This document shows positions 9,301 through 18,106 of a stretch of 37,587 nucleotides of DNA, piece after piece. Within the stretch, counting starts at the first letter, position 1. Each line of letters begins with the position of its first letter. Position numbers and translations under genes: made by a program. The DNA lies in the NCBI GenBank assembly GCA_022842805.1, contig JALHOX010000003.1:1833-39419 (forward strand), written 5' to 3'. The DNA is from Phycisphaerae bacterium. Its GTDB lineage: Bacteria; Planctomycetota; Phycisphaerae; UBA1845; Fen-1342. Below the pieces are notes generated by a model. That model saw only the letters and a program-made list of their open reading frames with translations, had not been told where the DNA came from and did no database searches.

Positions 9301-10120
9301 ACCCGCAGGCATCGCGGAGATTCGCCAGCAATTTGGCTATACGAAGCACCTCGGCTTCATCAGTTGGAGCCACACCGGGAGAGTGACTCGATATCTTGGC
9401 GGCGCCGGCGATGACGCCGCCGCAGGCAAGTTCGTCGAGCTGCGCAAGGCGGTGGAGTCTCGAAAGGACGATTGGACCGCCTGGCGCGAGCTCGTGTGGG
9501 CCCTCTACCAAGCCGAGCAATTCGAAGCCGCGAGCGCCGCCACGCTCGATTGGATTCGGGCGATGCCCCGCAACCCGCAGGCACGCTGGGCGCTGCACGA
9601 CGTGCGCCGCCGCATCGAAGCGGGTCTGACCTTGCGCGAGCACGGCAGCGCCAAGCTCAAAGGACCGTTCCGGTCATTTGCGCATTGGCGGATGTACAAC
9701 AATCCGTGGGAGGAATCGGAGGCGCGCTACAACGTGCATCACGCCATCCGGCTTCCCATCGCGCTGGACGAGACCGAGTGGTGGATGGCGGAGATGGGCC
9801 TAGTCCACTGCGCCAACGACGCCGTCGCCGTGAATCGCAACCGACCAGCGATCGACGTTTGCGATGTCTGGGAACGCGAGGCGAAGGCGCGGGGCGCGGG
9901 AAGCGACTGCAGCTATTTCCTACTGCGCGGCATCTCGCGCCTGCGCGACGGCGACTACGCCGGGGCCGAGATCGACGCCAAGGCGGCGCTGAATTGCGAA
10001 AAAGAAGGCCGCGCATGGATCGTCGGAGCGGAGCAGTTGCTGCGGGACATTGCCGACAAGAACGAGAAGGCCGAACTGGAGCAGCAGATTTTTGAATTGC
10101 TGGAGTGGTATCCTCGATAG
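6326..10120 (+). CDS. Giant exported protein: CsgG/TolB-N-like N-terminus, beta-propeller-like middle, TPR-like C-terminus (paralogue 1)
   Basis: Signal peptide MFRAFVLWLAVAIPLDAALGG. 'RWAVLATPDCRASGVADAIEASLAKLPGLQLIERDQLEAAF' and 'HIVGITPFVSQGLSYAHNHLQGGLAEVLRSAVLTNPGTAVLEVEELEALQREF' resemble CsgG/FlgO-type modules. 'TFDVIWNGCTILYQREPGVWDEV...VWAITCCRGVRVLD' looks propeller-like. Alpha-helical repeats at the C-terminus. Confidence 0.85.
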   Translation: MFRAFVLWLAVAIPLDAALGGNAYTRWAVLATPDCRASGVADAIEASLAKLPGLQLIERDQLEAAFRELSIASLADAPGVGPRIRLGELVHADALLTINQQDDRGNQVIRVIIGECANGTRLSQQYFPADAAALATIPQAVRDATKSVIDQYRDGVAHIVGITPFVSQGLSYAHNHLQGGLAEVLRSAVLTNPGTAVLEVEELEALQREFAIGAPRAGRPAPVFVQGEFRATDADGATRLALTLNRTGAGREETTQREFATVDEAVRFLRSEYAPKLVSAAKSAGAALSVENQVELLTKQADMFLSVGQFRRCIRLREAALLLRPEDREAQRRLISDLVFAVPFRDPVNWSRLKPGEAREGIALRLQLWRRALWLTEDLVRNTPVPPADAERLLNQVQYAMPTLDLHPRSHTRMVLEQAEAGLPKFVETELRDCKVAMRDCYRGLVALMRKREGMKPSPSNPEQTTVSVIEQHPLAGLPVWVRFLLTNPVIGDESSDSMTTGSPASLDFIIQLLTETLRDESFYINFAIGAISGPWQRPDLRYGYSRADVQTAVEKLELAGGTAALHGRFGRILLEALPAGAKQPTDITATKSLFDAWAADVEKKCGSQAGKQAAAQVEVLMKIWQPPPNPLAEAPKTEIAQQSPPERDESDPNNISERWRRETKIVPHAPVAVRVRTRDTGETPFAAEDGRSWMDEWSLPRGVFAADTFDVIWNGCTILYQREPGVWDEVYAKRCDGHAGNHDVIFDGEYVWAITCCRGVRVLDRSGRERAFRACDGELPESHAGAKLAAIAPGRVLCVGSFGADKRAWCGVLTFEEPQIKVDLIHEATKVITDAKAQRLDVTSAKAVFVPTAIHRDPKSAKDDRRFFVEREVRLPGNQHWETSFQPPMLLIRPAAREVGVIDYQLWHNGCGNGTSGLVVLPDASCLLFQRDAVCRFDRPGCDFPEILVNSQDLKFECDPIAAPGEYHIIGRELWLKWLVNEQKLAPVGRLPAGIAEIRQQFGYTKHLGFISWSHTGRVTRYLGGAGDDAAAGKFVELRKAVESRKDDWTAWRELVWALYQAEQFEAASAATLDWIRAMPRNPQARWALHDVRRRIEAGLTLREHGSAKLKGPFRSFAHWRMYNNPWEESEARYNVHHAIRLPIALDETEWWMAEMGLVHCANDAVAVNRNRPAIDVCDVWEREAKARGAGSDCSYFLLRGISRLRDGDYAGAEIDAKAALNCEKEGRAWIVGAEQLLRDIADKNEKAELEQQIFELLEWYPR

Positions 10121-10170
10121 CGCTGTTCTCGTCGATGGGGTTGCCACGGGAACGCCCAGGGAGAAGCGGA

Positions 10171-11181
10171 ATGTGGGTCCTGCTGACCGAAGTGGTTGCA
10201 CTCTCACTCGCTCACGGCGGAATCTGGACCGGCGGCGAGCCGGGTCGGGCTACGTTGCAGTGGACGCCGACTACGGCCGCGCCGGCGACGCAGGGCGAGT
10301 GGAGTCTGGCGGCCGGGGGAGCGGTCCTCGCCGAAGGGCGTTTCGATCTCCCTGCGGGCTGGGTTAATCACGAAATCGAGATTGCAACACCCGCTGTTCG
10401 AGCGCGCCTCGAAGCCGCTTTGCAAGTCAAAATACTCCTGTCAGGCGAGATGTCGAAACTGACTCAATCGGCGGTGCTTCATCTTCCGCCACAATTACGC
10501 GTGCCAGGCCCACCGCCGGCATCTCCACTCGCCTTGGTCGGGACGAACTCGTCGCTGGGAGACTTTCTCGAATCCCGGAAGATTCCCTATCGCAAGGTGA
10601 CCGCCGCGCAACTGTCAACCGTCGTCGGCAATGTCATTTGGGTCGATAGCGAGCTGCCGGGTGGGTTGCACGCGATCGACGCAGCGCTGCTCGAGCGTGC
10701 GCGGGAAGGTGCTGTAGTCGTAACGTTTCGACATCCGCCAAGCGACCGCTTCGCCGGGCTGCGTTGGATCGAGCCGCCGCCCGGAACGCGGCTGCGAAAC
10801 CGATTCCCGCATCCCTTGCTCGATCAAATCGTCCCGTCCGATTGGGATCGTTGGCTGGCGGCGAACGCGGCGATCGCCGGCATCGAGCTCGGAGAAAATC
10901 CCGCCTCGGGCGCGGTCGACTTCATCATCGAGCCGCCGGCCACGACGAGAAAGACCACGCTTACGGTTTTGGGGGATCAACGCGTCGGCGCCGGCAGAAT
11001 CGTCTACTGCGGTTTGCCGCTTCGCTTCACTGCGTCGGACGCAACCACGACGTGCCTTCTGGTGCGGATTCTCGAATACTCGCTCTCGCCTCCCGCGATT
11101 ACGCCCATCCGCGATCCCGCGAAACAGCCGGCGGAATCAGAAAGACCCGCGATCAACATTGGCGCCACGCCCGGAGACTAA
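10171..11181 (+). CDS. Hypothetical exported protein, possibly glutamine-amidotransferase-like fold
   Basis: Start ATG at 10171 (MWVLLTEVVALSLAHGGIWTGGEPG...). 'VIWVDSELPGGLHAIDAALLERAREGAVVVTFRHPP' and 'GAGRIVYCGLPLRF' suggest a GATase1-like sheet. Lies between operon genes with short gaps. Confidence 0.65.
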   Translation: MWVLLTEVVALSLAHGGIWTGGEPGRATLQWTPTTAAPATQGEWSLAAGGAVLAEGRFDLPAGWVNHEIEIATPAVRARLEAALQVKILLSGEMSKLTQSAVLHLPPQLRVPGPPPASPLALVGTNSSLGDFLESRKIPYRKVTAAQLSTVVGNVIWVDSELPGGLHAIDAALLERAREGAVVVTFRHPPSDRFAGLRWIEPPPGTRLRNRFPHPLLDQIVPSDWDRWLAANAAIAGIELGENPASGAVDFIIEPPATTRKTTLTVLGDQRVGAGRIVYCGLPLRFTASDATTTCLLVRILEYSLSPPAITPIRDPAKQPAESERPAINIGATPGD

Positions 11182-11184
11182 CTC

Positions 11185-12213
11185 ATGCCACGTTCCGCAT
11201 GCATTGAATTGCGATGGACGATCGTGTTCAGCCTGGCAGTCTGCGCGCTCGCGACCGGCGAGCCGCCCGCCGCCTCGCAGCCGGTCGACGCGGCGGTGCC
11301 CGTCGCTGTACTCGACTTCGCGGCATCGGTCGCAGGTCAGCCCGAGCTGGGCGGACAAATCGCCGAGTTTGTCGCCGCTCGCCTGAGCGATCAGCCGGGA
11401 ATCCGGCTGGTCGAGCGCGGCGCGCTCACTCGCGCGTTGACCGAAATGGAGTTGAGCCTGAGCGGCGTCGTGGACGAATCCAAAACGGTTAAGGTCGGCC
11501 GGCTCGTCGGCGCAAAGCTGATCGTCACCGGCCGCGCGTTCGCGCTGGGCGAGAAGCAGATGCTGACCGCCAAGCTGATCGGCACCGAGACGAGTCTCGT
11601 CAAGGTCGTCAGTGCCGAAGGCGCTGCCAACTCCGACCTCGGAGCGCTGGCCCTGTCGCTTGCGGACAAGCTGGCCGAGTCCATTCGAACCGATGCCCGC
11701 TCCTTGATGGCGGAGGCATCGCCAGCGGCAGACCGCATCGCCTCACTTCAGGCGAAACTGAAGGCTCGCAAGCTGCCCGTGATCGCCGTCCACGTTTCCG
11801 AGACGCATGTGTCCCGCGCCGTCATCGATCCCGCCGTGGAAACGGAGATTCGCCGCGTTCTGATCGATTCCGGCTTCGAGGTGCGCGCCGTCTCGACGCT
11901 GAGCGGGCTACCGGCCGGCGTACTTTCCAATCAACCTTGGCCGAAGGCTCTGGACGGCATCGATCTGGTTGTCATGGGCGAGGCGCTCAGCGAATTCGGC
12001 GCGAGACTCGGAAACCTGCAATCCTGCGGCGCGCGAGCCGAAATCACCTTGCTCTCCCGCGACGGCGGCCGCGTGCTGCTATCGGAGCGGGCCACCGCGC
12101 GACACATCGACCTGGAAGAGCACCTTGCCGCTAAGGCAGCCCTGGAAAAATGCGGACGCGCCCTCAGCGAGAGGCTGCTCGCACATTTCGACGCGAGTTT
12201 GCCAAGCCCCTGA
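11185..12213 (+). CDS. CsgG-like / FlgO-like exported protein
   Basis: Signal peptide then 'VPVAVLDFAASVAGQPELGGQIAEFVAARLSDQPGIRLVERGALTRALTEMELSLSGVVDESKTVKVGRLVGAKLIVTGRAF', the typical CsgG N-terminal pattern. Confidence 0.85.
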   Translation: MPRSACIELRWTIVFSLAVCALATGEPPAASQPVDAAVPVAVLDFAASVAGQPELGGQIAEFVAARLSDQPGIRLVERGALTRALTEMELSLSGVVDESKTVKVGRLVGAKLIVTGRAFALGEKQMLTAKLIGTETSLVKVVSAEGAANSDLGALALSLADKLAESIRTDARSLMAEASPAADRIASLQAKLKARKLPVIAVHVSETHVSRAVIDPAVETEIRRVLIDSGFEVRAVSTLSGLPAGVLSNQPWPKALDGIDLVVMGEALSEFGARLGNLQSCGARAEITLLSRDGGRVLLSERATARHIDLEEHLAAKAALEKCGRALSERLLAHFDASLPSP

Positions 12214-12260
12214 CGCCGTCCGACAAGATCGCCGCACGTCAATTTCTGGAGGGCGTGAGA

Positions 12261-15200
12261 ATGCGCATTGAAGTGGCCATTGCGTTGCTTGCGATGACGG
12301 TGCAGATGGCCGCCGCAGAGGCGCCGACGCTGAAGCGATTCGCCGTTATCTCGTCGCCCGAGGTACAGGCCTCCGGCCTTGATGTCGCGGTTCCCGCTGC
12401 GGCGGCTTCGCACGATTCGCTGCAATGGGTGGAGCGCGACTCGCTTAACAAAGTGCTCGACGAACTCGTTATCGAGCGTGCGTTTGGCGCCGATGGGGTG
12501 CGTGAGCGGCTCCGTCTCGGCGCTTTGCTCAGCGCCGATGCGTTGGTCCTGCTGGGGCATGAAAAGCACCTCGATAAACGCGTGCTCAGGGCAGTCGTCA
12601 CCGACGCGCGCCTGGGCGTTCGCCTGCGACAGCAGTACTTCGCGGCCGATCCGATCGACGTCGATTCGACGTCGCGGGCGATTGCGGCTGCGCTGGCCGA
12701 ACTGCAAGCACATTACAGCGGGGGCATTCACAAGGTAGCCGCTGTCCCACCGTTCGTGTCGCGGACGCTCAGCCACGATTATGACCACCTGTCCTATGGC
12801 CTAGCGAATGTGCTGATCAGCGCGCTGCTCGCCCAGCCGGGTGTAGCCGTCGTAGAACTCGAGGATCTGGAGTCGCTACGCCGCGAATGGACAATCGGCG
12901 GCGAATCTCGCCCCCCATTGGCATCTCTGGCCGTGCGCGGCGAGGTCCGCGTGTCGCCCGCACAGGGGCAACGGCCGACATCGATTCGTCTCATCACGGA
13001 CGGACGGGACGCGAACGGGGCGGAGATCGAGCGCACCTTTCCGAACCCCGAAGCCGCGGCTGAGTTTCTGCGCGGCGATTACGCTGCAAAGGCGTTTCAC
13101 TCAGATGCCCCAGTCGCCGAGCCGATGACGGTGGCGCAGCAAGCCGCGCTCCTCGCCGCTCAGGCGGATGCGCTTGTCAGAGCCGGAAGGATCTACGACG
13201 CACTCAAACTCCGCGAGGCGGCCTTGCTCATCGCCCCCTCCGATTGGGCTCAGGTGCGTCGCGTCATCCGCGACGCGCTGGTGCTGGCGCCGTTCCGAGA
13301 CTTCGTGAATTGGGGCAGCGAACCCGACGAAGACATGGAGAGATTCATCCGTTTGCGCCTCGCACTCTGGCGCCGCGCCCTCGCTCTCGCCGAATTGTTG
13401 CTGCGAAGCGGAGCGTCAAACCCCGCAGAGGCGCTCTGGATCAAGAGCCGTGCCGAGAAAGCGATGGCCGAGTTCAAGCGCCTGGGGCGCTTCGCCGGCG
13501 ACCGCGCCCCGATCAGCGCGCACATTCGCGAGATCACCGGCGAGGAACTGCGTGAGTGCGATCGCGTCGCGGAGCGTTTTTTCCGCGAAATGGCGCCGGT
13601 CGTTACAGCAATGGAGCCTTCGATGCCGACGGATCGCCACGACGTCGAAGCGCTGTTCCGCGGCGAACGGGGCGACGCCACGCTGGCGCTAGACGTACGC
13701 ACCCCCCCACCGCCTGCCGGCGTCCAATATCTGCTGACCTACCCGGAGTGCGCTCGGCTTGAGCGCCCCATAGGCCTCTCCGGTGCCGAAGTCAGGCATA
13801 TCGCCAAGTGTCTCGCGGGACCGCTGCAGGCCGAATGCCATGTTAGCTACGACTTGCTGTCGTCGTTCCTTCAGCCCACGCTGCATAAGCAGAGTCCCTG
13901 GAGCTGCTCCGCCGACGATGTTCGAGCCTCGGTCGCGGCGCTCGAATCCGTGCCCGGAATGGCCGCTTGGCACGGTGAATTCGGACACATCCTTCTCGAT
14001 TTCGCCGAGCGGCCGACCGCGACGGACGATGAAAAGCAGCACCTAATAGCGCGGCTTACAAAGTGGAGCGAGAGCCCGCCAGCGGCGTGTCAGGACGCTC
14101 AGATCGGCGCGAGTGGAATGGTCTCGAAGGTACGAGCTGCCCTGAAAATCGCGGATGGACCGACCCGGTTCGGCCAGACGCCGCCGACGGCTAAAACTCC
14201 AATCGAGCCGGTGACGCCCGCCATGCCGGCGCGTCTTGCCGATCGTCGCCTACCGCTGACGGTGATTCGAGCGGACGGGACAACGCTTCGCTTCACCCCT
14301 GATTCGAAGGGAAATGCGGACGCACAGGCGTGGAGCGCGCCAACCGAGCTTGTGCCCGCGGACAAATTCGACATTCTCTGGAACAGCCGCACGGTCTACC
14401 TGCATCGTCAGCCGGGAAAGTGGGAAGAGGTGTTATCCCGCTCGTTTGAAGACGATCATCGTGGGATCTCCGACTGCGCGTTCGACAGCCGGCACATCTG
14501 GCTCATGACCTGTTGTGAGGGCTTCATCGTTCTGGACTCCACAGGAAAGGTCGCCGCCCAGCGCAAGTACGACGATCAGATTCCCGGTGCGCACCTCGGC
14601 GCCTGCCTCGCAGCGGTCGGGCCTGATCGTATGATCGCGACGGGTTCTTTCGGCCGCGACCGCCGCGCCTGGGTCGCAAAGCTGACGTTGGAAGGCGCTG
14701 GCATCGATGTCGACCTGCTTCACGAAGCTGCAGCAGCCGCGTCGGACGCAAAATCGTTGGAAATCGGAGCGGCGGACCCGAAATTCGCGTTCGTCCCGGA
14801 GTCGATTCACTATGTGCGCAGTACCGGCGACGGTAGCGCCGGGCGAGTTTTCATCGCCCGCGCCGTGCGCGGCCGGGAGGACGCTCGCGATACGAACTCA
14901 TGTCCGATGCTTGAGGTGAATCTCGATACGCGCGAAGTTCGCACAGCGGATTTCGGCCTCCGCACAAACTCTGTCGGATACCCGTTCCAGATCGCGTTTC
15001 TCGACACGAAGCGCTGCCTGGTCGCTCGCACGAGCACCGTTCGCCTGCATCGCGAGGGCGCCGGTCCCGACGATGGGTACTTGCTGCTCTTCGGCAGTTC
15101 GACTGATTTCCCGGGTCTGCTGGGAACGGCGGATGACGTTTACGTACTCGGTGATCCCATGGCGCGCTGGAATCGTCGCGCTGAGCGCATGGAGATCCTC

Positions 15201-16052
15201 GGCAGCACGCCGCCGGAGATCCGAATGAGTTACGGTGCCTACGGGTACTCCGTGCATCATGGCTTGGTCGCATGGCGCGGCGACGGAGAGTATCGCCAGT
15301 TTCTACCGGGCGAGGCCGCGACTCTTGATTTAACGGAGCGCGCCCGCCTGCGCGCCGCGGTCGATACCGCACCGACCAATCCGACCGCTCAATCGCAATG
15401 GGTATGGCATCTGCTCAATGAAGCCGCTCCTGAGGAGGCCCGCGCCGCCGCCGCCGAGTGGATTCGTGCGCAGCCGCGGTCGTTGCAGGCTCGTATTGCC
15501 TGGCTGGATTGCGAACGAAAAGCCAAATACGGCGTGGCTCCGTTAATCGACGTCGGGCCGCAACACGTCGCGGAGCAACCGACAACGCTCGTGCAGTGGC
15601 GGGTGCTGCGAAATCCTCATCAAGACACGTCCGCCGCGCGCGAGATCGGCCGGGCAGTCATGCTCGATATCCCGACGCAGGAACCGGAGCGTTCGATCGC
15701 GGAGTATGCCTTCGTCGAGGCAGCTGCCACACTACTATTTCAAGGCGATCACGAGGCGCTTTTGACGGCGTGTAATCGGTGGGAGCAAACGCTGGGGGCC
15801 GCGGTCGGCGATGGCCCAGATCGAAGCTACTTCGCAGCTCGAGCCGCGGCGAGGGCTGCGCTGGGCGATGCGGCGGGGGCCGCGGCCGACGAGCGACAAG
15901 CCGCCGATCACGATGCGCGCGGCGCGTGCTGGTTACGCGCCACGAAACAGCCCGCGGCATCTGCTCCGTTCTCGCCAACAGGGAGGGCCTGGCTTCAGTC
16001 GCTAAACGCTGCTCGGCAATGGTGGTCTTCCCCCGCATACGCCGGCGATTGA
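12261..16052 (+). CDS. Giant exported protein, paralogue 2 of 6326..10120
   Basis: MRIEVAIALLAMTVQMAAAEAPTLKRFAVISSPEVQASGLD... Co-linear matches to paralogue 1: 'PFVSRTLSHDYDHLSYGLANVLISALLAQPGVAVVELEDLESLRREWTIGG', 'LKLREAALLIAPSDWAQVRRVIRDALVLAPFRDFVNW', 'KFDILWNSRTVYLHRQPGKWEEV...IWLMTCCEGFIVLD'. Confidence 0.85.
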   Translation: MRIEVAIALLAMTVQMAAAEAPTLKRFAVISSPEVQASGLDVAVPAAAASHDSLQWVERDSLNKVLDELVIERAFGADGVRERLRLGALLSADALVLLGHEKHLDKRVLRAVVTDARLGVRLRQQYFAADPIDVDSTSRAIAAALAELQAHYSGGIHKVAAVPPFVSRTLSHDYDHLSYGLANVLISALLAQPGVAVVELEDLESLRREWTIGGESRPPLASLAVRGEVRVSPAQGQRPTSIRLITDGRDANGAEIERTFPNPEAAAEFLRGDYAAKAFHSDAPVAEPMTVAQQAALLAAQADALVRAGRIYDALKLREAALLIAPSDWAQVRRVIRDALVLAPFRDFVNWGSEPDEDMERFIRLRLALWRRALALAELLLRSGASNPAEALWIKSRAEKAMAEFKRLGRFAGDRAPISAHIREITGEELRECDRVAERFFREMAPVVTAMEPSMPTDRHDVEALFRGERGDATLALDVRTPPPPAGVQYLLTYPECARLERPIGLSGAEVRHIAKCLAGPLQAECHVSYDLLSSFLQPTLHKQSPWSCSADDVRASVAALESVPGMAAWHGEFGHILLDFAERPTATDDEKQHLIARLTKWSESPPAACQDAQIGASGMVSKVRAALKIADGPTRFGQTPPTAKTPIEPVTPAMPARLADRRLPLTVIRADGTTLRFTPDSKGNADAQAWSAPTELVPADKFDILWNSRTVYLHRQPGKWEEVLSRSFEDDHRGISDCAFDSRHIWLMTCCEGFIVLDSTGKVAAQRKYDDQIPGAHLGACLAAVGPDRMIATGSFGRDRRAWVAKLTLEGAGIDVDLLHEAAAAASDAKSLEIGAADPKFAFVPESIHYVRSTGDGSAGRVFIARAVRGREDARDTNSCPMLEVNLDTREVRTADFGLRTNSVGYPFQIAFLDTKRCLVARTSTVRLHREGAGPDDGYLLLFGSSTDFPGLLGTADDVYVLGDPMARWNRRAERMEILGSTPPEIRMSYGAYGYSVHHGLVAWRGDGEYRQFLPGEAATLDLTERARLRAAVDTAPTNPTAQSQWVWHLLNEAAPEEARAAAAEWIRAQPRSLQARIAWLDCERKAKYGVAPLIDVGPQHVAEQPTTLVQWRVLRNPHQDTSAAREIGRAVMLDIPTQEPERSIAEYAFVEAAATLLFQGDHEALLTACNRWEQTLGAAVGDGPDRSYFAARAAARAALGDAAGAAADERQAADHDARGACWLRATKQPAASAPFSPTGRAWLQSLNAARQWWSSPAYAGD

Positions 16053-16162
16053 GCCCGCCCTTTGACCACGCCGCCTTTGCTCGTGCCGAGCACAACGTAC
16101 GATGCTCACGCCGCGCTCAATATCGTCGGCGCGCAGATCGTCTCGCGGTTGCCGGGCGGCCC

Positions 16163-16398
16163 ATGGCGCGGCATTGGTCCAGCTTCTGACAAGTCGAAGA
16201 CGTCGAGAGACCGCCGGCGAAACCCGCGCCGCGAATAGCATCGGATTCGCAGTGTCCAACAGACGAGACGTCTCGCGCGTCGTCAGATGACATGCGCGCA
16301 GAGTCTATTGCCACGACGCAGCAGGCGATCGCAACCGCGCGCACTACCGGTTGCGTGAGCCTTACACGTGGAGTCACAACGCGTGTTGTCCCCTCTAG
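16163..16398. repeat. Direct repeat copy A (236 bp)
   Basis: Aligns without gaps to 19782..20017 (constant offset 3619); last ~74 bp differ at only about 2 positions. Confidence 0.9.
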
Positions 16399-16681
16399 CT
16401 GTTGGCCGTAAGAAACTCACCACTAGAAATGTCTGCGCGGGTCGAGACGCTCATCCCATAATGAACGCCGTCGTTTCGCCATCCGGCTGCGGTCTCCCCT
16501 GAAACGGGCGGTGGTCATCCGCGCGAAATCTATTGCGAGCTACCGAATTCCCTCAGTGCGTTGTGGACGCGGCTAGGTATGATCGTCCAACTTGGGGTTG
16601 CTTGGTTCCCCGGGCTGAGTGGTTCAGTTTGCTGACTACCGCGACGCGCGCATCCGCTACGGAACGCGAGGAGAAACTCGG

Positions 16682-18070
16682 ATGACTAAGAGTGCGATCT
16701 GTGCCGCAGTGCTGCTGCTGGCGAATCAAGCCTTCACGAATCCAGCCGTGGCCCAAACGCCGCTCGGCACGGCGTTCACCTACCAGGGCAAACTCGACCA
16801 GAGCGGCAGCCCGCTCAACGGCACAGCCGACCTCCAGTTCACGCTCTGGGACGCCGCCACGCTGGGTAACCAAGTCGGGGCAATGGAGCAGGTCAGTAAC
16901 GTCACCGTCGCCGACGGCCGGTTCACCGCTTCGATCGACTTCGGCGCGGCCGCCTTCAACGGCTCGGCGCGCTGGCTTCAAATCGCCGTCCGCAGCCCTG
17001 CCGGACCAGGCACGTACACAACCCTCAGCCCGCGCCAGGCGCTGACGGCCGCTCCGGCCGCGCTGCAAACGCGCGGGATCGTCGTGGATGACGCCGGCCG
17101 CGTAGGTATCGGCGGTTCGCCCACATCTGCCCAAGTGACCGTGGTTGAAGGCTCAGGCGCCACCGCGATTTCCGGCGTCGCTGTTCCCGCAGGTGGCTTC
17201 GCCGTCCGCGGCGACAACTCGGCCACCAACGCGCTAGGGATCCTCGGCTATGGAAACGTTGGCGTTCTGGGCGTCGGCGGCACCGGCGGTCAGGCCGGTC
17301 TCTTTTTGGGCAACACCATCTTCGACCAGGGGAACGTGGGTATCGGCACTTTCTCGCCCACGAACCGGTTATCAGTCGCTGGAAATGCAGATTTTAGCGG
17401 ACGCGTGAGCGTCGGCGGGGATCCCGGAAACCCAAACGGTTACAGCAACTATCTCGGGATCAGCGGACGCGGAGATACCGGACCATTCCCGGGCTCCGCG
17501 GGAATCGTGATCAGAGACCCGGTCAGGAACCGCTCCTGGGCGATCGGAATGAACACGAGCGGCGAGTTCCGCTTCAACAAGTTCGGCGACGGCGTTTCCG
17601 AAGTCGCCGTTCCGGTGCTGCGCATCACAGGCGGTAGCGACGTGGCCGAGCCGTTCAATGTTCATGCCGCATGCGACAAGTCGAATACGGCGATTCAGCC
17701 TGGCATGGTTGTCGCGATCGACGCGAAGCGGATCGGCGAGTTGCGCCTGGCTGACAAAGCCTACGACAAGACGGTCGCGGGCATCATCAGCGGCGCGAAC
17801 GGCGTGAATCCGGGCATGGTGCTCGCGCAAGAGGGCTCGATCGCGGACGGCACGCACCCGGTGGCGCTGACCGGCCGCGTTTGGTGCTGGTGCGATGCGA
17901 ATGCGGCGGGTCCGATCGTCGCCGGCGACATGCTGACTACTTCGGACGTTCCGGGACATGCGATGCGCGTCGCGGATCACGACAAGGCGGCCGGCGCGAT
18001 CATCGGCAAGGCGATGTCGCCGCTCGATTCCGGCCGGGGGCTCGTGCTCGTGCTCGTGAGCTTGCAGTAA
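16682..18070 (+). CDS. Secreted tail-fibre/collar-like protein
   Basis: MTKSAICAAVLLLANQAFTNPAVAQTPLGTAFTYQGKLDQSGSPLNGTADLQFTLWDA...GNVGIGTFSPTNRLSVAGNADFSGRVSVGG...VWCWCDANAAGPIVAGDMLTTSDVPGHAMRV: features shared with tail-fibre-like bacterial surface proteins. Confidence 0.85.
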   Translation: MTKSAICAAVLLLANQAFTNPAVAQTPLGTAFTYQGKLDQSGSPLNGTADLQFTLWDAATLGNQVGAMEQVSNVTVADGRFTASIDFGAAAFNGSARWLQIAVRSPAGPGTYTTLSPRQALTAAPAALQTRGIVVDDAGRVGIGGSPTSAQVTVVEGSGATAISGVAVPAGGFAVRGDNSATNALGILGYGNVGVLGVGGTGGQAGLFLGNTIFDQGNVGIGTFSPTNRLSVAGNADFSGRVSVGGDPGNPNGYSNYLGISGRGDTGPFPGSAGIVIRDPVRNRSWAIGMNTSGEFRFNKFGDGVSEVAVPVLRITGGSDVAEPFNVHAACDKSNTAIQPGMVVAIDAKRIGELRLADKAYDKTVAGIISGANGVNPGMVLAQEGSIADGTHPVALTGRVWCWCDANAAGPIVAGDMLTTSDVPGHAMRVADHDKAAGAIIGKAMSPLDSGRGLVLVLVSLQ

Positions 18071-18106
18071 TCGGGTACTTACCGCCAACACTGGAAACAC
18101 ACGATA

